A program made the translations under genes and the position numbers. DNA of 64,000 bases from the NCBI GenBank assembly GCA_000384935.1, contig ARRA01000001.1:263795-327794 (forward strand), in the 5' to 3' direction. Each line of letters opens with the position of its first letter. Positions within the stretch are counted from its first letter, which is position 1. This stretch comes from a gamma proteobacterium SCGC AAA076-P13. Its GTDB lineage: Bacteria; Pseudomonadota; Gammaproteobacteria; Magnimaribacterales; D2472. The notes under the pieces were generated by a model. It searched no databases. It saw only the letters and a program-made list of their open reading frames with translations, and was not told the origin of the DNA. Shown here in pieces: positions 1 through 10,791 of the stretch.

Positions 1-997
<997 letters not shown>

Positions 998-1024
998 TTA
1001 TATATCTCCCTTAATTTAAATTAC

Positions 1025-1312
1025 TTATTGAATAACGCCGAAAATATCGCTCTCACCTAATATGAGAAAATCTTCGCCATCTAGTTTTATTTCATTTCCG
1101 CCATACTGCCCAAATATCACAGTATCACCAACGCTAACACCTAATGGCATTACATCGCCTGAATCTGTTTTTTTACCAGGTCCAACTGCTATAACTTCAC
1201 CCTGTGAAGGTTTTTCTTTTGCAGAGCCTGAAAGAATAATACCTCCAGCTGAGGTTGCTTCCTCTTCTGTTCTTTTCACAAGAACTTTGTCATGTAAAGG
1301 TTTTAATTTCAT
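1025..1312 (-). CDS. groES: 10 kDa co-chaperonin GroES
   Basis: Heptameric lid of the GroEL chamber in the cytosol. At 95 aa it is the normal family length. It starts MKLKPLHDKVLVKR, and the mobile loop EEATSAGGIILSGSAKEKPS spans about residues 17-36 with the IIL segment that docks on GroEL. A GGGAGAT ribosome-binding site precedes the ATG. It is the first gene of the groESL operon and is probably transcribed from the AT-rich gap at 1313-1409. No CIRCE repeat was seen there. Confidence 0.98.
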   Translation of the reverse strand: MKLKPLHDKVLVKRTEEEATSAGGIILSGSAKEKPSQGEVIAVGPGKKTDSGDVMPLGVSVGDTVIFGQYGGNEIKLDGEDFLILGESDIFGVIQ

Positions 1313-1345
1313 TTTCTATCTCCCAATAAAAATTAATTTTTATGA

Positions 1346-1373
1346 ATTTTAGTTAGTTTATTAACTTAAACAA
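1346..1373 (-). promoter_or_regulatory. possible sigma70-type promoter of groESL
   Basis: Leftward TTGTTT (1373-1368) and TAAAAT (1351-1346) are separated by 16 bases, about 35 bases before the groES start. The match is moderate in a very AT-rich gap. No good sigma32 heat-shock motif (CTTGAA with CCCCAT) was seen, so how heat induction would work here is unclear. Confidence 0.3.
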
Positions 1374-1409
1374 TAGTTAAGGTCGAAATAATAGAAATCA
1401 ATAGACAAT

Positions 1410-1745
1410 TTAATCTTTTTTTTGAAAAATAAATGAGGCTAGAAGAATACCCAATGAATTTGCAGCAAGATCAGCAAACTCAAAATATCTATAAGGGTGA
1501 TAAAAATGAATTATCTCTATAAGCAGCCCAAAGCTGAAAATGGCTATTAATAAATAAATATTTGAAAATTTAAACCTGCTTAAAAGCCCTATTGATGATA
1601 AATATAAAAATATAAGGAAATGAATAGCCTTATCAGTTAAAAAACTTAATGCAGCAATATTTGGAATATCAGATGCTGGAACAACACTAAAATAAAATAT
1701 TACAAAAATAGATAAGAAGAAAATTAATTTATAAGCCTTACTCAC
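1410..1745 (-). CDS. VanZ-family small membrane protein
   Basis: A 111 aa protein with about four predicted membrane segments: near residues 5-22, 37-55, 62-80 and 92-107. The second half carries the VanZ-like pattern of polar residues between helices (DKAIHFLIFLYLS, then a stretch ending FADLAANSLGILL). VanZ-like proteins are found widely, and outside teicoplanin-resistance clusters their role is unknown. It overlaps the end of ampG by 8 bases, so the two are probably co-transcribed. Placing it next to envelope recycling genes is suggestive only. Confidence 0.7.
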   Translation of the reverse strand: MSKAYKLIFFLSIFVIFYFSVVPASDIPNIAALSFLTDKAIHFLIFLYLSSIGLLSRFKFSNIYLLIAIFSFGLLIEIIHFYHPYRYFEFADLAANSLGILLASFIFQKKD

Positions 1746-3126
1746 TATGATTTTTATTCCTTCTAATATAAATAATTATAAAAATAATTGATGGAATAGT
1801 AAGAAATGATGTACTTATATAAAAAAACATCCATGCATAATCATGCGACTTTATAACAATATTATTAGCTGAGATTACGATGTTAGATATTTCTTCTGGC
1901 ATTAAGCTTGCTGAATTAATCACGTCACCAATACTTGGTTTAATATCTTTAACTAAAGTCATTGCTTTAAAAATAATTGATCTAAAAGAATCGATTATAA
2001 TTCCTGAAAAACCAGACAAAATCTTCCCCATCAACATCATTATTGAAGTAAGCAAAGCATATTGAAATGCAGTATATTTTTTTGAGACCAAGCTTGTTAA
2101 GAAAGTAATATTCACAGTTCCCACCACTCCAGCAGCTATACTGTCTAACCCTACAATTATGGATAATGATATTAAGCTTTTTTCTGATATAGCAATATAA
2201 GCAAAAAATAGATTTGTTAACATCACTAAAAAAGCTCCTATAATTAAAGCTTTTGATATATCAAATTTTTTAACAAAAAAAGTACCTAAATAGAAGCCCG
2301 CTAGCGAGGCTCCAAGTGCAATAAACTTTACTACTAATGCTATTTCATCAAGAGAAAATCCCATCTTTATGTAAAAAACATTTGTTATTTGTCCAGTAAT
2401 AATGTCTGTCAACCTGTAGGTTGATATTATTAACAATAATAACGAAGCTAAATACAAACCAAATCTTTTATAAAAGTCTTTTAAAGGCATCCAAAAAGAA
2501 TTTAATATGCTTAATTTAACTAAACTGGGATTATCATTTTCTTTAACTATCAGGCTGCCAATAATTCCAAATATCATAATTAATGACATTGCTTGGTATA
2601 CAAATTCCCAGCTAGTTCTTGATGCAATGATTAATGCTCCTGATGAGGCCAGGAGGATAGCTGCCCGATAACCCAACTGATATCCAGCTGCTAGGCTTGC
2701 TTGTTCTTCTATTTCTGCAAGCTCTATCCTAAAAGCATCAACTGCAATATCATTAAATGAGCCACATAATGCAATAAAAAATGCAATACATGCAAAGAAT
2801 TTTAAATCTGAAGCTGGGTTTGTAATTGAGAGGGCAAACAAACCAAAAATTATAAGAATTTGCATTGATATAATCCAACTCTTCCTTTTCCCATATTTAT
2901 TTAAAAAAGGGATTGAGAAATTATCAACCAAAGGCGCCCATAAAACCTTTAATGAATATGTCAATGTAACCCATGCAAAAAAACCTATAGTCTTGATATC
3001 AATATCTGCAACTGCCAACCAAGTCGCTAAGGTTGAAAAAATTAACATGTACGGAAGACCAGAAGCAAACCCAAGCAAAACCATACTAAGTTGCTTATTA
3101 TTCAAGATTTTTAACGAAGGCATCAT
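1738..3126 (-). CDS. ampG: AmpG-type muropeptide permease (MFS)
   Basis: Inner-membrane major facilitator carrier that imports anhydro-muropeptides (GlcNAc-anhMurNAc peptides) from the periplasm for peptidoglycan recycling. It has 462 aa and about 12 membrane segments. The N-terminus LLGFASGLPYMLIFSTLATWL and the later KVLWAPLVDNFSIPFLNKYGKRK stretch are typical of the AmpG/PAT1 family, including the loop between helices 2 and 3. Its ATG overlaps the stop of ampD (ATGA), so transport and cleavage of recycled muropeptides are translationally coupled. In many gammaproteobacteria the two genes lie apart. Confidence 0.9.
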   Translation of the reverse strand: MMPSLKILNNKQLSMVLLGFASGLPYMLIFSTLATWLAVADIDIKTIGFFAWVTLTYSLKVLWAPLVDNFSIPFLNKYGKRKSWIISMQILIIFGLFALSITNPASDLKFFACIAFFIALCGSFNDIAVDAFRIELAEIEEQASLAAGYQLGYRAAILLASSGALIIASRTSWEFVYQAMSLIMIFGIIGSLIVKENDNPSLVKLSILNSFWMPLKDFYKRFGLYLASLLLLIISTYRLTDIITGQITNVFYIKMGFSLDEIALVVKFIALGASLAGFYLGTFFVKKFDISKALIIGAFLVMLTNLFFAYIAISEKSLISLSIIVGLDSIAAGVVGTVNITFLTSLVSKKYTAFQYALLTSIMMLMGKILSGFSGIIIDSFRSIIFKAMTLVKDIKPSIGDVINSASLMPEEISNIVISANNIVIKSHDYAWMFFYISTSFLTIPSIIFIIIYIRRNKNHSE

Positions 3127-3662
3127 AAAGAATCTAGGTACTTATCCCATTTAAAAAATAGCCCTGGGTCTTTTTTTCTTCCGGGTGCAACATCTGAGTG
3201 GCCTTTAATATTTTCCTTTGTAATATTCTTATATTCATCTTGCAAAGCAATGGTGACTTCACAAAGCTTATCATATTGAATCTCTTCAAAATCATCATCA
3301 TCAGCACCCTCAAGCTCAATACCTATTGAGTAATCATTACAATTGCCCCTTCCTTCAAAGGAAGACTCTCCAGCATGCCAAGCTCTCATATTAAAAGGCA
3401 CGAACTGTATAATTTCTCCATCCCTTTTTATTAATACATGTGCTGATACTTTTAATTCTCTAATTTCTTCATAGAAAGGATCTAAGGAGTGATCTAATTT
3501 ATTTAAAAAAAAGTTTTCTATATGATTGTTACCATATACCTTTGGCGGAAGACTTATGGAATGAATTACCAAAAGATTTATTAAGACATCTTTTGGCCTT
3601 GTATTAAAGTTTGGAGATTCTAAAAATTTAATATCAGCTAACAGATGATTATTAATTATCAT
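3123..3662 (-). CDS. ampD: 1,6-anhydro-N-acetylmuramoyl-L-alanine amidase AmpD
   Basis: Cytosolic zinc amidase that cuts the stem peptide from anhydro-muropeptides brought in by AmpG. It has 179 aa, close to the E. coli protein. The zinc ligands align as H34 (VIHSIS), H155 (GHSDVAPGR) and D165 (KKDPG), and the catalytic E116 lies in SIGIELEGA. There is no signal peptide, which separates it from the periplasmic AmiD. It starts directly after ispH and overlaps ampG by 4 bases. No ampR or beta-lactamase gene is nearby, so the role is recycling. Confidence 0.95.
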   Translation of the reverse strand: MIINNHLLADIKFLESPNFNTRPKDVLINLLVIHSISLPPKVYGNNHIENFFLNKLDHSLDPFYEEIRELKVSAHVLIKRDGEIIQFVPFNMRAWHAGESSFEGRGNCNDYSIGIELEGADDDDFEEIQYDKLCEVTIALQDEYKNITKENIKGHSDVAPGRKKDPGLFFKWDKYLDSL

Positions 3663-4598
3663 TTATCTCAGTGCAGGAGGAAGTTTAAAATAAATATTCT
3701 CCCCATCAACCCCATGTTCACTTATAGATGCGCCAGTAAAATCTTTAACAGCTTGTGCTATTTCTTGAACCCTTGACTCAGGTGCAGATGCTCCGGCTGT
3801 TATAGCTATTTTTTGCCTTCCTTCAAGCTCTCTAAGGTCAAGGTCTTCAAAACTGTCAATTAGAACAGACTTGCAACCACACTTCTCACTCAATTCTTGG
3901 AGTCTGTTTGAATTTGAGCTATTGCTTGAACCAACAACAATCATAAAATCAGATTCTAATGCTAATTGCTTAACAGCATCTTGCCTGTTTTGAGTTGCAT
4001 AACAAATATCATCCTTCTTAGGGATATTAATTTTAGGAAATCTTGTTTTTAAGATATCAATAATTGATTTGGTATCATCTACACTCAAAGTGGTTTGGGT
4101 AACTATTGCTAGTTGTTCTGGCTTATCAATTACTATATTTTTTGCCTCTTTTTCATCCTGCACTAAGTAAATATTACTGGATTCATTCTTAATGTGCCTT
4201 CCCATAGTTCCTTCAACCTCAGGATGCCCTTCATGTCCAATTAAAATAATATCGTTATTTGCCCTAGCATTTCTTATTACTTCCATATGAACTTTGGTAA
4301 CAAGAGGACAGGTAGCATCAAAGTATTCTAATTTTCTTGATTTTGTTGTTTCTTCAACTTTTCGTGAAACACCATGTGCACTAAAAATTACTAAAGAGTT
4401 ATCTGGAACCTCGTCAATCTCTTCAACAAAGATTGCACCCCTACTTTTGAGATCTTCAACAACAAACTTATTATGAACAACTTCATGCTTAACATAGACA
4501 GGACTTCCATATTTTTCTAAGGCCTTATTCACAATATCTATTGCTCTATCGACACCCGCGCAGAAGCCTCTTGGATTTGCCAGTTTAATTTGTTTCAT
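3663..4598 (-). CDS. ispH: 4-hydroxy-3-methylbut-2-enyl diphosphate reductase IspH
   Basis: Last enzyme of the MEP pathway. It reduces HMBPP to IPP and DMAPP with an oxygen-sensitive [4Fe-4S] cluster. It has 311 aa, the normal length. The cluster cysteines are visible as C13 (PRGFCAGV), one in DATCPLV near residue 97 and one in ICYATQNR near 198. The substrate-binding E of the HEGHPE stretch and the SSNSSNS loop are present. It overlaps the end of lspA by 14 bases. In many gammaproteobacteria fkpB lies between lspA and ispH; it is absent here. Confidence 0.97.
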   Translation of the reverse strand: MKQIKLANPRGFCAGVDRAIDIVNKALEKYGSPVYVKHEVVHNKFVVEDLKSRGAIFVEEIDEVPDNSLVIFSAHGVSRKVEETTKSRKLEYFDATCPLVTKVHMEVIRNARANNDIILIGHEGHPEVEGTMGRHIKNESSNIYLVQDEKEAKNIVIDKPEQLAIVTQTTLSVDDTKSIIDILKTRFPKINIPKKDDICYATQNRQDAVKQLALESDFMIVVGSSNSSNSNRLQELSEKCGCKSVLIDSFEDLDLRELEGRQKIAITAGASAPESRVQEIAQAVKDFTGASISEHGVDGENIYFKLPPALR

Positions 4599-5064
4599 GA
4601 TTCAAATGATCTTTTTTAAAGAATTCAAAATAAATTAATAATACTGCACCAATAGTTATTGATGCATCAGCAATATTAAATACAAAAAATGAAAAATCAT
4701 TAATTTTTAGATGAAGAAAATCAGTTACATAACCATCCATAAATCTATCTGCAATGTTTCCTATTGCCCCTCCACATATAAAAGATAATGAAAATTGTTT
4801 TCTATAGTCACTCTCATCTTTGATTAATTTAAATAAATAAAGAGTGATGATAAAACCAATGAAAGTTAAAGTATTAGAAACACTTTTTTCACCAAGATCT
4901 AGAAAGCCAAAGGCTACCCCAGAGTTATAAGTTAAATATAAATCAATAAAAGGCAGGAAGTCTGTTGATATGCCTTGAGCTAAAAACTTAAGAGCAAGCT
5001 GCTTAGTAAAAGTATCTAAAATAAATAGAAAAAAAATAGTTATATAAAATCTTTTCTTAAACAA
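4585..5064 (-). CDS. lspA: lipoprotein signal peptidase (signal peptidase II)
   Basis: Inner-membrane aspartyl protease that removes signal peptides from prolipoproteins; the targets here would include BamB, BamC and Pal. I place the start at TTG 5064, giving 159 aa beginning [17 protein letters not shown], because the frame open further upstream lies wholly inside ileS and encodes nothing LspA-like. An AGG lies a few bases before this TTG. The protein has four membrane helices and catalytic D115 ([15 protein letters not shown]) and D133 (VFNIADASI). It overlaps ileS by 8 bases and ispH by 14. Confidence 0.92.
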   Translation of the reverse strand: MFKKRFYITIFFLFILDTFTKQLALKFLAQGISTDFLPFIDLYLTYNSGVAFGFLDLGEKSVSNTLTFIGFIITLYLFKLIKDESDYRKQFSLSFICGGAIGNIADRFMDGYVTDFLHLKINDFSFFVFNIADASITIGAVLLIYFEFFKKDHLNHETN

Positions 5065-7828
5065 ATGACCTACTCTCGCCTGACTGATCAATATTCTCTT
5101 CGCACCTTGAACAAATTTCAGGATGATCTTTGCTCTCACCAACCGTACTATCCCTATGCCAACATCTAGTACATTTGTTATCAGACATTTGATCGATCTG
5201 AATTGACAGGGTATCACCATCTATAACAGAGGCTTGGGAGGATATAAATACAAAATGTAATTCAGATCCAAGCTTGTCAAGAATTGACTTATCTTCCTCG
5301 TTTGCAGAAATAATCACATTTGAATCCAAAGATCCTTTTAATTTATTTTCATTTCTTAATCTTTCAATAGATTGATTTACTATGTCTTTGATTTCAAAAA
5401 TTCTAGCCCAGTCTGATGAGCTAATTACGCACTCACCTTCTTGCTTAGATTCAAAATACTTTGATAAGAAAATAGATTCATTTTGACCTTTTAATGAGGG
5501 GTGAGTCTGCCAAATTTCTTCAGAGGTGAAAGATAGAATAGGTGCAGTTAATCTGACCATAGTATTTAAAACATAATTCAAACTTGTTTGGCAAGACTGT
5601 CTTGCATGAGAAGAATCTTTGCAGGTATAGAGCCTGTCCTTAACTATGTCTAAATAAATGCCTCCTAATTCGTTCACACAAAAGTTATGAATTTTTTGAA
5701 CAACATTATGATATGAGTATGACTCATATAACTTTAAAACATCCTCTTGCAATTTAGATGTCTCAAGCACAATCCATTTATCTAACTCAATTTGATCTTC
5801 AAATACTATTTTCTTACTTTCATCAAAATCATTTAAGTTTCCTAAAATAAACCTAAATGTATTTCTTATTCTTCTATATTGGTCTGATACTCTCTTAAGA
5901 ATTTCATCAGATGCAACCATCTCACTTCTAAAATCTGCAGATGCAACCCATAATCTTAAGATGTCTGCCCCCAGTGAATCCCAAACCTTCTGAGGTGAAA
6001 CTACATTGCCAAGAGATTTGGATTGCTTTCTTCCGTTTTCATCCACTACGAATCCATGTGTTAGAACAGCTTTATAAGGAGCCCTTCCATTCATTGCAAT
6101 ACTTGTTAAAAGTGATGATTGGAACCAGCCTCTATGTTGATCAGAGCCTTCAAGATATAAATCAGCAACAATGCCTTCTTCAAACCTTTGCTCAGAAACA
6201 GCAAAATGAGTAACGCCTGAGTCGAACCAAACGTCTAATGAGTCTGTGATCTTAATATATGAATCTCCATCATCTATGAATTCATTAAGATCTAGTGATT
6301 CCCATGAAGATATACCATTTTCTTCAATTAAATTAGCAAATTGTTTAAATAGCTCTGATTGATTCGGATGAATTGTACCTGATTCTTTATGAACAATTAG
6401 TGTTATTGGCACTCCCCAATTTCTTTGCCTTGATATGCACCAATCTGGCCTATCAGTTAACATCCCCTCTATCCTTTGCTCTCCCCATGATGGCTCCCAT
6501 GAAACTCCAGATATGCTTTGCAAAGCCTCATTCAATAGTCCTGATTTATTCATAGAAATAAACCATTGAGCAGTTGAGGTAAAAATTAGTGGAGATTTGT
6601 GCCTCCAACAGTGCGGGTATGAGTGATGAAAGTCATCACAATTAACTAATGCTTTTACTTCATTTAGCTTTTCAATAACAAGTGGATCGGCCTTTGAGGC
6701 TGGCAGACCAGCAATAAATTCAAATTCTTCCTTAAAAAAACCTTTACTATTAAGTGCTTTGAACGTTTCAATGCCATGTTTTTTACAAATGAAATAATCA
6801 TCTAAGCCATGTGCTGGCGCTGTATGTACACAACCTGTTCCTGCTTCTGTAGTGACATGGTCCCCATGAAGTAATTCTGACTTCCTCTCAATAAAAGGAT
6901 GTATCAAAGAAATATCAACTAGGTTTTTTCCTAATGTTTTTGAGACTAATTCTGAAGTAGTGCCCCACCTTTCCATACATAGCTCAATCATAGCTTCAGC
7001 AATAACCAAATGCTCACCATCTAGTTTAATTAGCGCATAATCTAATTCAGGATTTATACATACCGCAACATTAGATGGAATAGTCCATGGCGTAGTTGTC
7101 CATATTACGAATGAAATGCCATCAACTATATTTGTTGCAAATACTTCATTTAATTTCTTTAGGGATTGCTCATTTGCTTTAAATGCAACGTCAATAGATT
7201 TAGAGGTCTTATCCTGATATTCAACCTCTGCCTCAGCAAGAGCAGATCCACAATCTTGGCACCAATGAACAGGTTTTTCACCTTTTTCTATATGCCCAGC
7301 CTCATATATTTTTCCTAAGGCACGAACTGCATTTGCTTCAAAAGATGAGTCTAAACTCTTGTAAGGATTATCCCACTCGCCCAGAACACCCAATCTAATA
7401 AAATCTTTTTTTTGACTCTCGATTTGAGTAAGAGCATATTCCTTGCAGGCCTCTTGAAACATTTTCTTATTCTGAACAAGCTCACTTCTCTTCCCATGCT
7501 TTTTTTCAACGTTAAGTTCAATTGGTAGCCCATGACAGTCCCATCCTGGAACGTAGGGAGCATCTAACCCCTGCAAAGTCTTAGATTTAATAGTTATATC
7601 TTTAAGAATTTTATTTACGGAATGGCCTAAGTGAATAGCTCCATTTGCATACGGAGGTCCATCGTGAAGTATAAATTTTTTATTATTAAGATTTTGTTGG
7701 CGGATTTTTTCATATAGCCCAATGTCATTCCAAAAATCTAAAATCTCAGGCTCTTTTTTAGGTAGTCCTGCCTTCATGGATAATTCTGTTTGAGGAAGAT
7801 TTAATGTATCCCGATAGTTAATTGTCAT
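5057..7828 (-). CDS. ileS: isoleucyl-tRNA synthetase
   Basis: Class I aminoacyl-tRNA synthetase that charges tRNA-Ile with proofreading. It has 923 aa, full length. The HIGH motif appears as HLGH at residues 66-69 (PPYANGAIHLGH), the KMSKS motif as KQSKS at 601-605, and the editing domain holds TTTPWTIPSN near 245. A C-terminal zinc finger (CTRCWHRD with CSRCEEN, about 888-913) marks the eubacterial type. It lies one base after ribF, and its end overlaps lspA. This is the classic ribF-ileS-lspA operon. Confidence 0.99.
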   Translation of the reverse strand: MTINYRDTLNLPQTELSMKAGLPKKEPEILDFWNDIGLYEKIRQQNLNNKKFILHDGPPYANGAIHLGHSVNKILKDITIKSKTLQGLDAPYVPGWDCHGLPIELNVEKKHGKRSELVQNKKMFQEACKEYALTQIESQKKDFIRLGVLGEWDNPYKSLDSSFEANAVRALGKIYEAGHIEKGEKPVHWCQDCGSALAEAEVEYQDKTSKSIDVAFKANEQSLKKLNEVFATNIVDGISFVIWTTTPWTIPSNVAVCINPELDYALIKLDGEHLVIAEAMIELCMERWGTTSELVSKTLGKNLVDISLIHPFIERKSELLHGDHVTTEAGTGCVHTAPAHGLDDYFICKKHGIETFKALNSKGFFKEEFEFIAGLPASKADPLVIEKLNEVKALVNCDDFHHSYPHCWRHKSPLIFTSTAQWFISMNKSGLLNEALQSISGVSWEPSWGEQRIEGMLTDRPDWCISRQRNWGVPITLIVHKESGTIHPNQSELFKQFANLIEENGISSWESLDLNEFIDDGDSYIKITDSLDVWFDSGVTHFAVSEQRFEEGIVADLYLEGSDQHRGWFQSSLLTSIAMNGRAPYKAVLTHGFVVDENGRKQSKSLGNVVSPQKVWDSLGADILRLWVASADFRSEMVASDEILKRVSDQYRRIRNTFRFILGNLNDFDESKKIVFEDQIELDKWIVLETSKLQEDVLKLYESYSYHNVVQKIHNFCVNELGGIYLDIVKDRLYTCKDSSHARQSCQTSLNYVLNTMVRLTAPILSFTSEEIWQTHPSLKGQNESIFLSKYFESKQEGECVISSSDWARIFEIKDIVNQSIERLRNENKLKGSLDSNVIISANEEDKSILDKLGSELHFVFISSQASVIDGDTLSIQIDQMSDNKCTRCWHRDSTVGESKDHPEICSRCEENIDQSGESRSFV

Positions 7829-7829
7829 A

Positions 7830-8780
7830 TTATTTTTGTAAAAGTGTTTTTGCTAACGCTATATCCTTCTTAATCTGTGATTTTAACATGTCTAGATTCT
7901 TAAATTTCTTTTCTTCACGAATTTTGTGCCTAAAATCTACTTCTAACCTTTGTGCATATATATCTTGTGAAAAATTAAAGAGATGAACCTCTAATACTGG
8001 CATGGTTCCACCCACTGTTGGACGTATGCCCATATTTGCAATCCCATCAATCAATGACCCATTTAGCATACATTGAACTGCATAGACTCCAGATATTGGT
8101 AATTTCTGCTTTGGAAGCCACAAGTTAGCAGTTGGAACATCTATTGTTCTTCCTAGATGTTGACCATGTACAATCTTTCCCGAAAAAGTATATCGTCTTC
8201 CTAAAAGATCATTTGCTAAATCAAAGTTATTATCAGAGACTGCCTTTCTTATTCTGGTACTACTCACTCTTTCATCTAAATATTTAAAAGTCTCAGTATT
8301 AGAAACTTCAATATTGTTATTGATGCCCCATCTATGAAGTAAGTTAAAATCACCCTGCCTATTAACCCCAAACCTAAAGTCATCGCCGATGGTTAATGAG
8401 GATAGTTTCATTGGAGCAAGAATATTTTGAATAAACTCCTCGGGGGTCATTTGTCTAAGGGAATTATTAAATTTTAAAAAAAATCCAAAATCAATCCCAA
8501 AATTATCAAGCAATTTGAACTTCTCTCTCCATGGACATAGCCTTGGCGGAACCTCATTATTGGATTTCATGCTAGCAAAAAACTCTGAAGCATGAGGTTC
8601 TGTAAAAAAAACTACAGTTTTGCCATTGGTTTTAATAGCAGAGTTTTTAATATTACTAAGAATTGCTTGATGGCCTAAATGCATGCCATCAAAATTCCCA
8701 ATGGTTCCATGCAGGGGTTCTTTAGTAAAATCTTGAGCCTTAAAAAAATCTAAATTATGCTTACCTCTGATTAAATACAT
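7830..8780 (-). CDS. ribF: bifunctional riboflavin kinase / FAD synthetase
   Basis: Makes FMN and then FAD from riboflavin in the cytosol. It has 316 aa with two domains. The N-terminal FAD synthetase carries a nucleotidyltransferase motif (GNFDGMHLGHQAI, about residues 27-39) and SSTRIRKAV near 172. The C-terminal riboflavin kinase has GRTIDVPTANL near 211 and the PTVGG loop near 252. It is followed by ileS after one base. The FAD and FMN it makes serve neighbours such as SdhA and Lpd. Confidence 0.97.
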   Translation of the reverse strand: MYLIRGKHNLDFFKAQDFTKEPLHGTIGNFDGMHLGHQAILSNIKNSAIKTNGKTVVFFTEPHASEFFASMKSNNEVPPRLCPWREKFKLLDNFGIDFGFFLKFNNSLRQMTPEEFIQNILAPMKLSSLTIGDDFRFGVNRQGDFNLLHRWGINNNIEVSNTETFKYLDERVSSTRIRKAVSDNNFDLANDLLGRRYTFSGKIVHGQHLGRTIDVPTANLWLPKQKLPISGVYAVQCMLNGSLIDGIANMGIRPTVGGTMPVLEVHLFNFSQDIYAQRLEVDFRHKIREEKKFKNLDMLKSQIKKDIALAKTLLQK

Positions 8781-8782
8781 AA

Positions 8783-10330
8783 CTAATTAAGCATTCCTTT
8801 TATACTATTGCCATTAATAATTCTAGTGACTCCAAGATAAATAATTACTGAGAAACAAATTTCAATAGTTAGATAAAAGACTTTTTCGAGTTGATTCAAT
8901 GTTGAAAAGTTTATTATTTCAGAGAACCCATATATAAAACTGATTAAAAATAATGAGGACACAAGAATTGAGGCATTAAATCTATTGAATGGACTTTGCA
9001 AATGAACAATATTTTGTTTTATCAAAATAGCCTCCATTACCAATACACTTATAATCGCAGATATGGAACTGCCAATAGCTATCCCAACATGACCAAAGCC
9101 AAGAACAAACGCCAAAATATAATTTAAAGATGCATTCAAGCAAAGAGAGAGTAAAGCAATATACATAGGTGTCTTAGTATCTTTCCTAGCAAAAAATGCT
9201 GGGGTGAGAACTTTCATAAGCATAAAAAATGGAAGTCCTATAGAAAAGGCCATCAAACTTCTAGATGATTGATATACATCATTTTCATAGAACTCACCTC
9301 TCAAAAAAATAGTGCTCAAAATATCATTTGCACATAATGAGAGGCCTATAAATGATGGTATTCCAATATAAATTACAAACTTTTGACCTTTTTTTACCTG
9401 GTGAGCAAACTCATTCAAGTTATTTTCAATATTTATTTTAGAAAGAGTAGGCAGCAAAACTGTGCCAATTGCTATAGCAAAAATACCCATGGGCAGTTGT
9501 ATCAACCTATCTGAAACATAAAGCCATGTCGGGCTTCCAGTTTGTAAAAGAGAAGCAAAAATTGTATCTACCAAAAGATTAATTTGTATTATCCCTCCTG
9601 CAAAAATTGCAGGAATCATTAATTTAAAAACCTTTCTCGATCCAGTATTTGAGAAATCAAATTTTGGTACTGGTAATCTATCAATCGCTTTTAAAGGAAA
9701 TAGCTGAATAAAGAGCTGTATTATTCCTGCTAAAAGCACACCCCAGGCCAAAACATATATAGGCATTTCGTATAAAGGAGCTATAACTACAGCTGCAAAT
9801 ATTAGACATAGATTAAATATAATTGGTGTTGCGGCTGGCAAGGAAAATCTTTCATGAGTGTTTTGTATTCCACCGGCAAATGCTACTAGTGATATTAAAG
9901 CAAGATAAGGAAACATAATTTGTAAAACATTTACAGCTATATCTCTTTTGTAATCATCAAAATAAAAACCCGGAGCAAAAATTAGAATAAATACAGGCGT
10001 TATCAATAAAACTATAATAGTTATAAAAAATAGTATGGAAAGAAAAGATCCCGCAAGTGCATTTAAAAAATCTTTAGTAGCTTTTTCATTATTTAAAGAA
10101 TGAAAATCACTGTAAACCGGGATAAAAGCTTGATTAAATGCCCCTTCTGCAAAAAATCTTCTAAAAAGATTTGGAATTTTTAAAGTAACAACAAAAATAT
10201 CATGAAAAATAGAAGCACCAAGCAGGCTTGTAGTTGAGATATCCCTGATAAGTCCAAAAATTCTCGAAAGCCCTGTCCACAGACCCACTTTTTTAAATGA
10301 TTTAAAAAATGATGTTTCGCTTGAAGACAT
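8783..10330 (-). CDS. murJ: lipid II flippase MurJ
   Basis: Inner-membrane MOP-superfamily protein that flips lipid II to the periplasmic face for wall synthesis. It has 515 aa and about 14 helices. Family stretches include TGLSRIFGLIRDI (residues 19-31), RRFFAEGAFNQAFIPVY (57-73), and TVLLPTLSK near 290. The stop lies two bases before ribF, and msrB is directly upstream. MurJ before ribF-ileS is common in gammaproteobacteria. It should not be confused with the MATE protein at 13217, a different branch of the same superfamily. Confidence 0.96.
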   Translation of the reverse strand: MSSSETSFFKSFKKVGLWTGLSRIFGLIRDISTTSLLGASIFHDIFVVTLKIPNLFRRFFAEGAFNQAFIPVYSDFHSLNNEKATKDFLNALAGSFLSILFFITIIVLLITPVFILIFAPGFYFDDYKRDIAVNVLQIMFPYLALISLVAFAGGIQNTHERFSLPAATPIIFNLCLIFAAVVIAPLYEMPIYVLAWGVLLAGIIQLFIQLFPLKAIDRLPVPKFDFSNTGSRKVFKLMIPAIFAGGIIQINLLVDTIFASLLQTGSPTWLYVSDRLIQLPMGIFAIAIGTVLLPTLSKINIENNLNEFAHQVKKGQKFVIYIGIPSFIGLSLCANDILSTIFLRGEFYENDVYQSSRSLMAFSIGLPFFMLMKVLTPAFFARKDTKTPMYIALLSLCLNASLNYILAFVLGFGHVGIAIGSSISAIISVLVMEAILIKQNIVHLQSPFNRFNASILVSSLFLISFIYGFSEIINFSTLNQLEKVFYLTIEICFSVIIYLGVTRIINGNSIKGMLN

Positions 10331-10338
10331 GATTGAAT

Positions 10339-10728
10339 TTATTTTTTATCAAAATCTATTGAAGCTGAGTTTATACAATATCTTAAGCCTGTTGGTTCTG
10401 GGCCGTCATTAAATACATGGCCTAAGTGCGCATCACAATTTTTACACCTCACTTCAGTTCTAGTCATCCCATGAGAACTATCATCAACCTCTTGAATAGA
10501 AGACTCTTCAATTGGGATAAAAAAGCTTGGCCATCCGCAGCCTGCATCAAACTTTGTATCAGATTCAAATAATTGCGCATTACAACAAATACAATTATAG
10601 ATACCAGATTCATCAAAATCCCAATACTTCCCAGTAAATGGACTTTCGGTACCTGATTCCCTTGTTACTCTATAACTTTCCTCAGAAAGCTTGTTTCTCC
10701 AATAATCATTATCTTTATTTATTGTCAT
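10339..10728 (-). CDS. msrB: peptide methionine-R-sulfoxide reductase MsrB
   Basis: Repairs the R epimer of oxidised methionine. It has 129 aa. Zinc cysteines are seen in [11 protein letters not shown] and [13 protein letters not shown], the family core CGWPSFF is present, and the catalytic cysteine lies in [14 protein letters not shown] resolving cysteine is not obvious. It has no signal peptide, so it is cytosolic. It lies 8 bases upstream of murJ in the same direction, and a 63-base gap separates it from the regulator gene upstream. Confidence 0.96.
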   Translation of the reverse strand: MTINKDNDYWRNKLSEESYRVTRESGTESPFTGKYWDFDESGIYNCICCNAQLFESDTKFDAGCGWPSFFIPIEESSIQEVDDSSHGMTRTEVRCKNCDAHLGHVFNDGPEPTGLRYCINSASIDFDKK

Positions 10729-10791
10729 GTGATAATTGTAATGAACAACTATGCATATAGGTAGGACTAAATTACTTTGTAAGAATAAATT

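Noticed and set aside
1062..1352. Open frame on the plus strand opposite groES
   Set aside because: It is the antisense shadow of a conserved gene, with low-complexity composition and no family features.
1313..1409. Heat-shock sigma32 promoter or CIRCE element before groES
   Set aside because: No CTTGAA/CCCCAT pair and no inverted repeat of the CIRCE type could be found.
5065..5220. Upstream extension of the lspA frame
   Set aside because: The extra residues lie wholly inside ileS, look nothing like LspA and would place a charged stretch before the first membrane helix.
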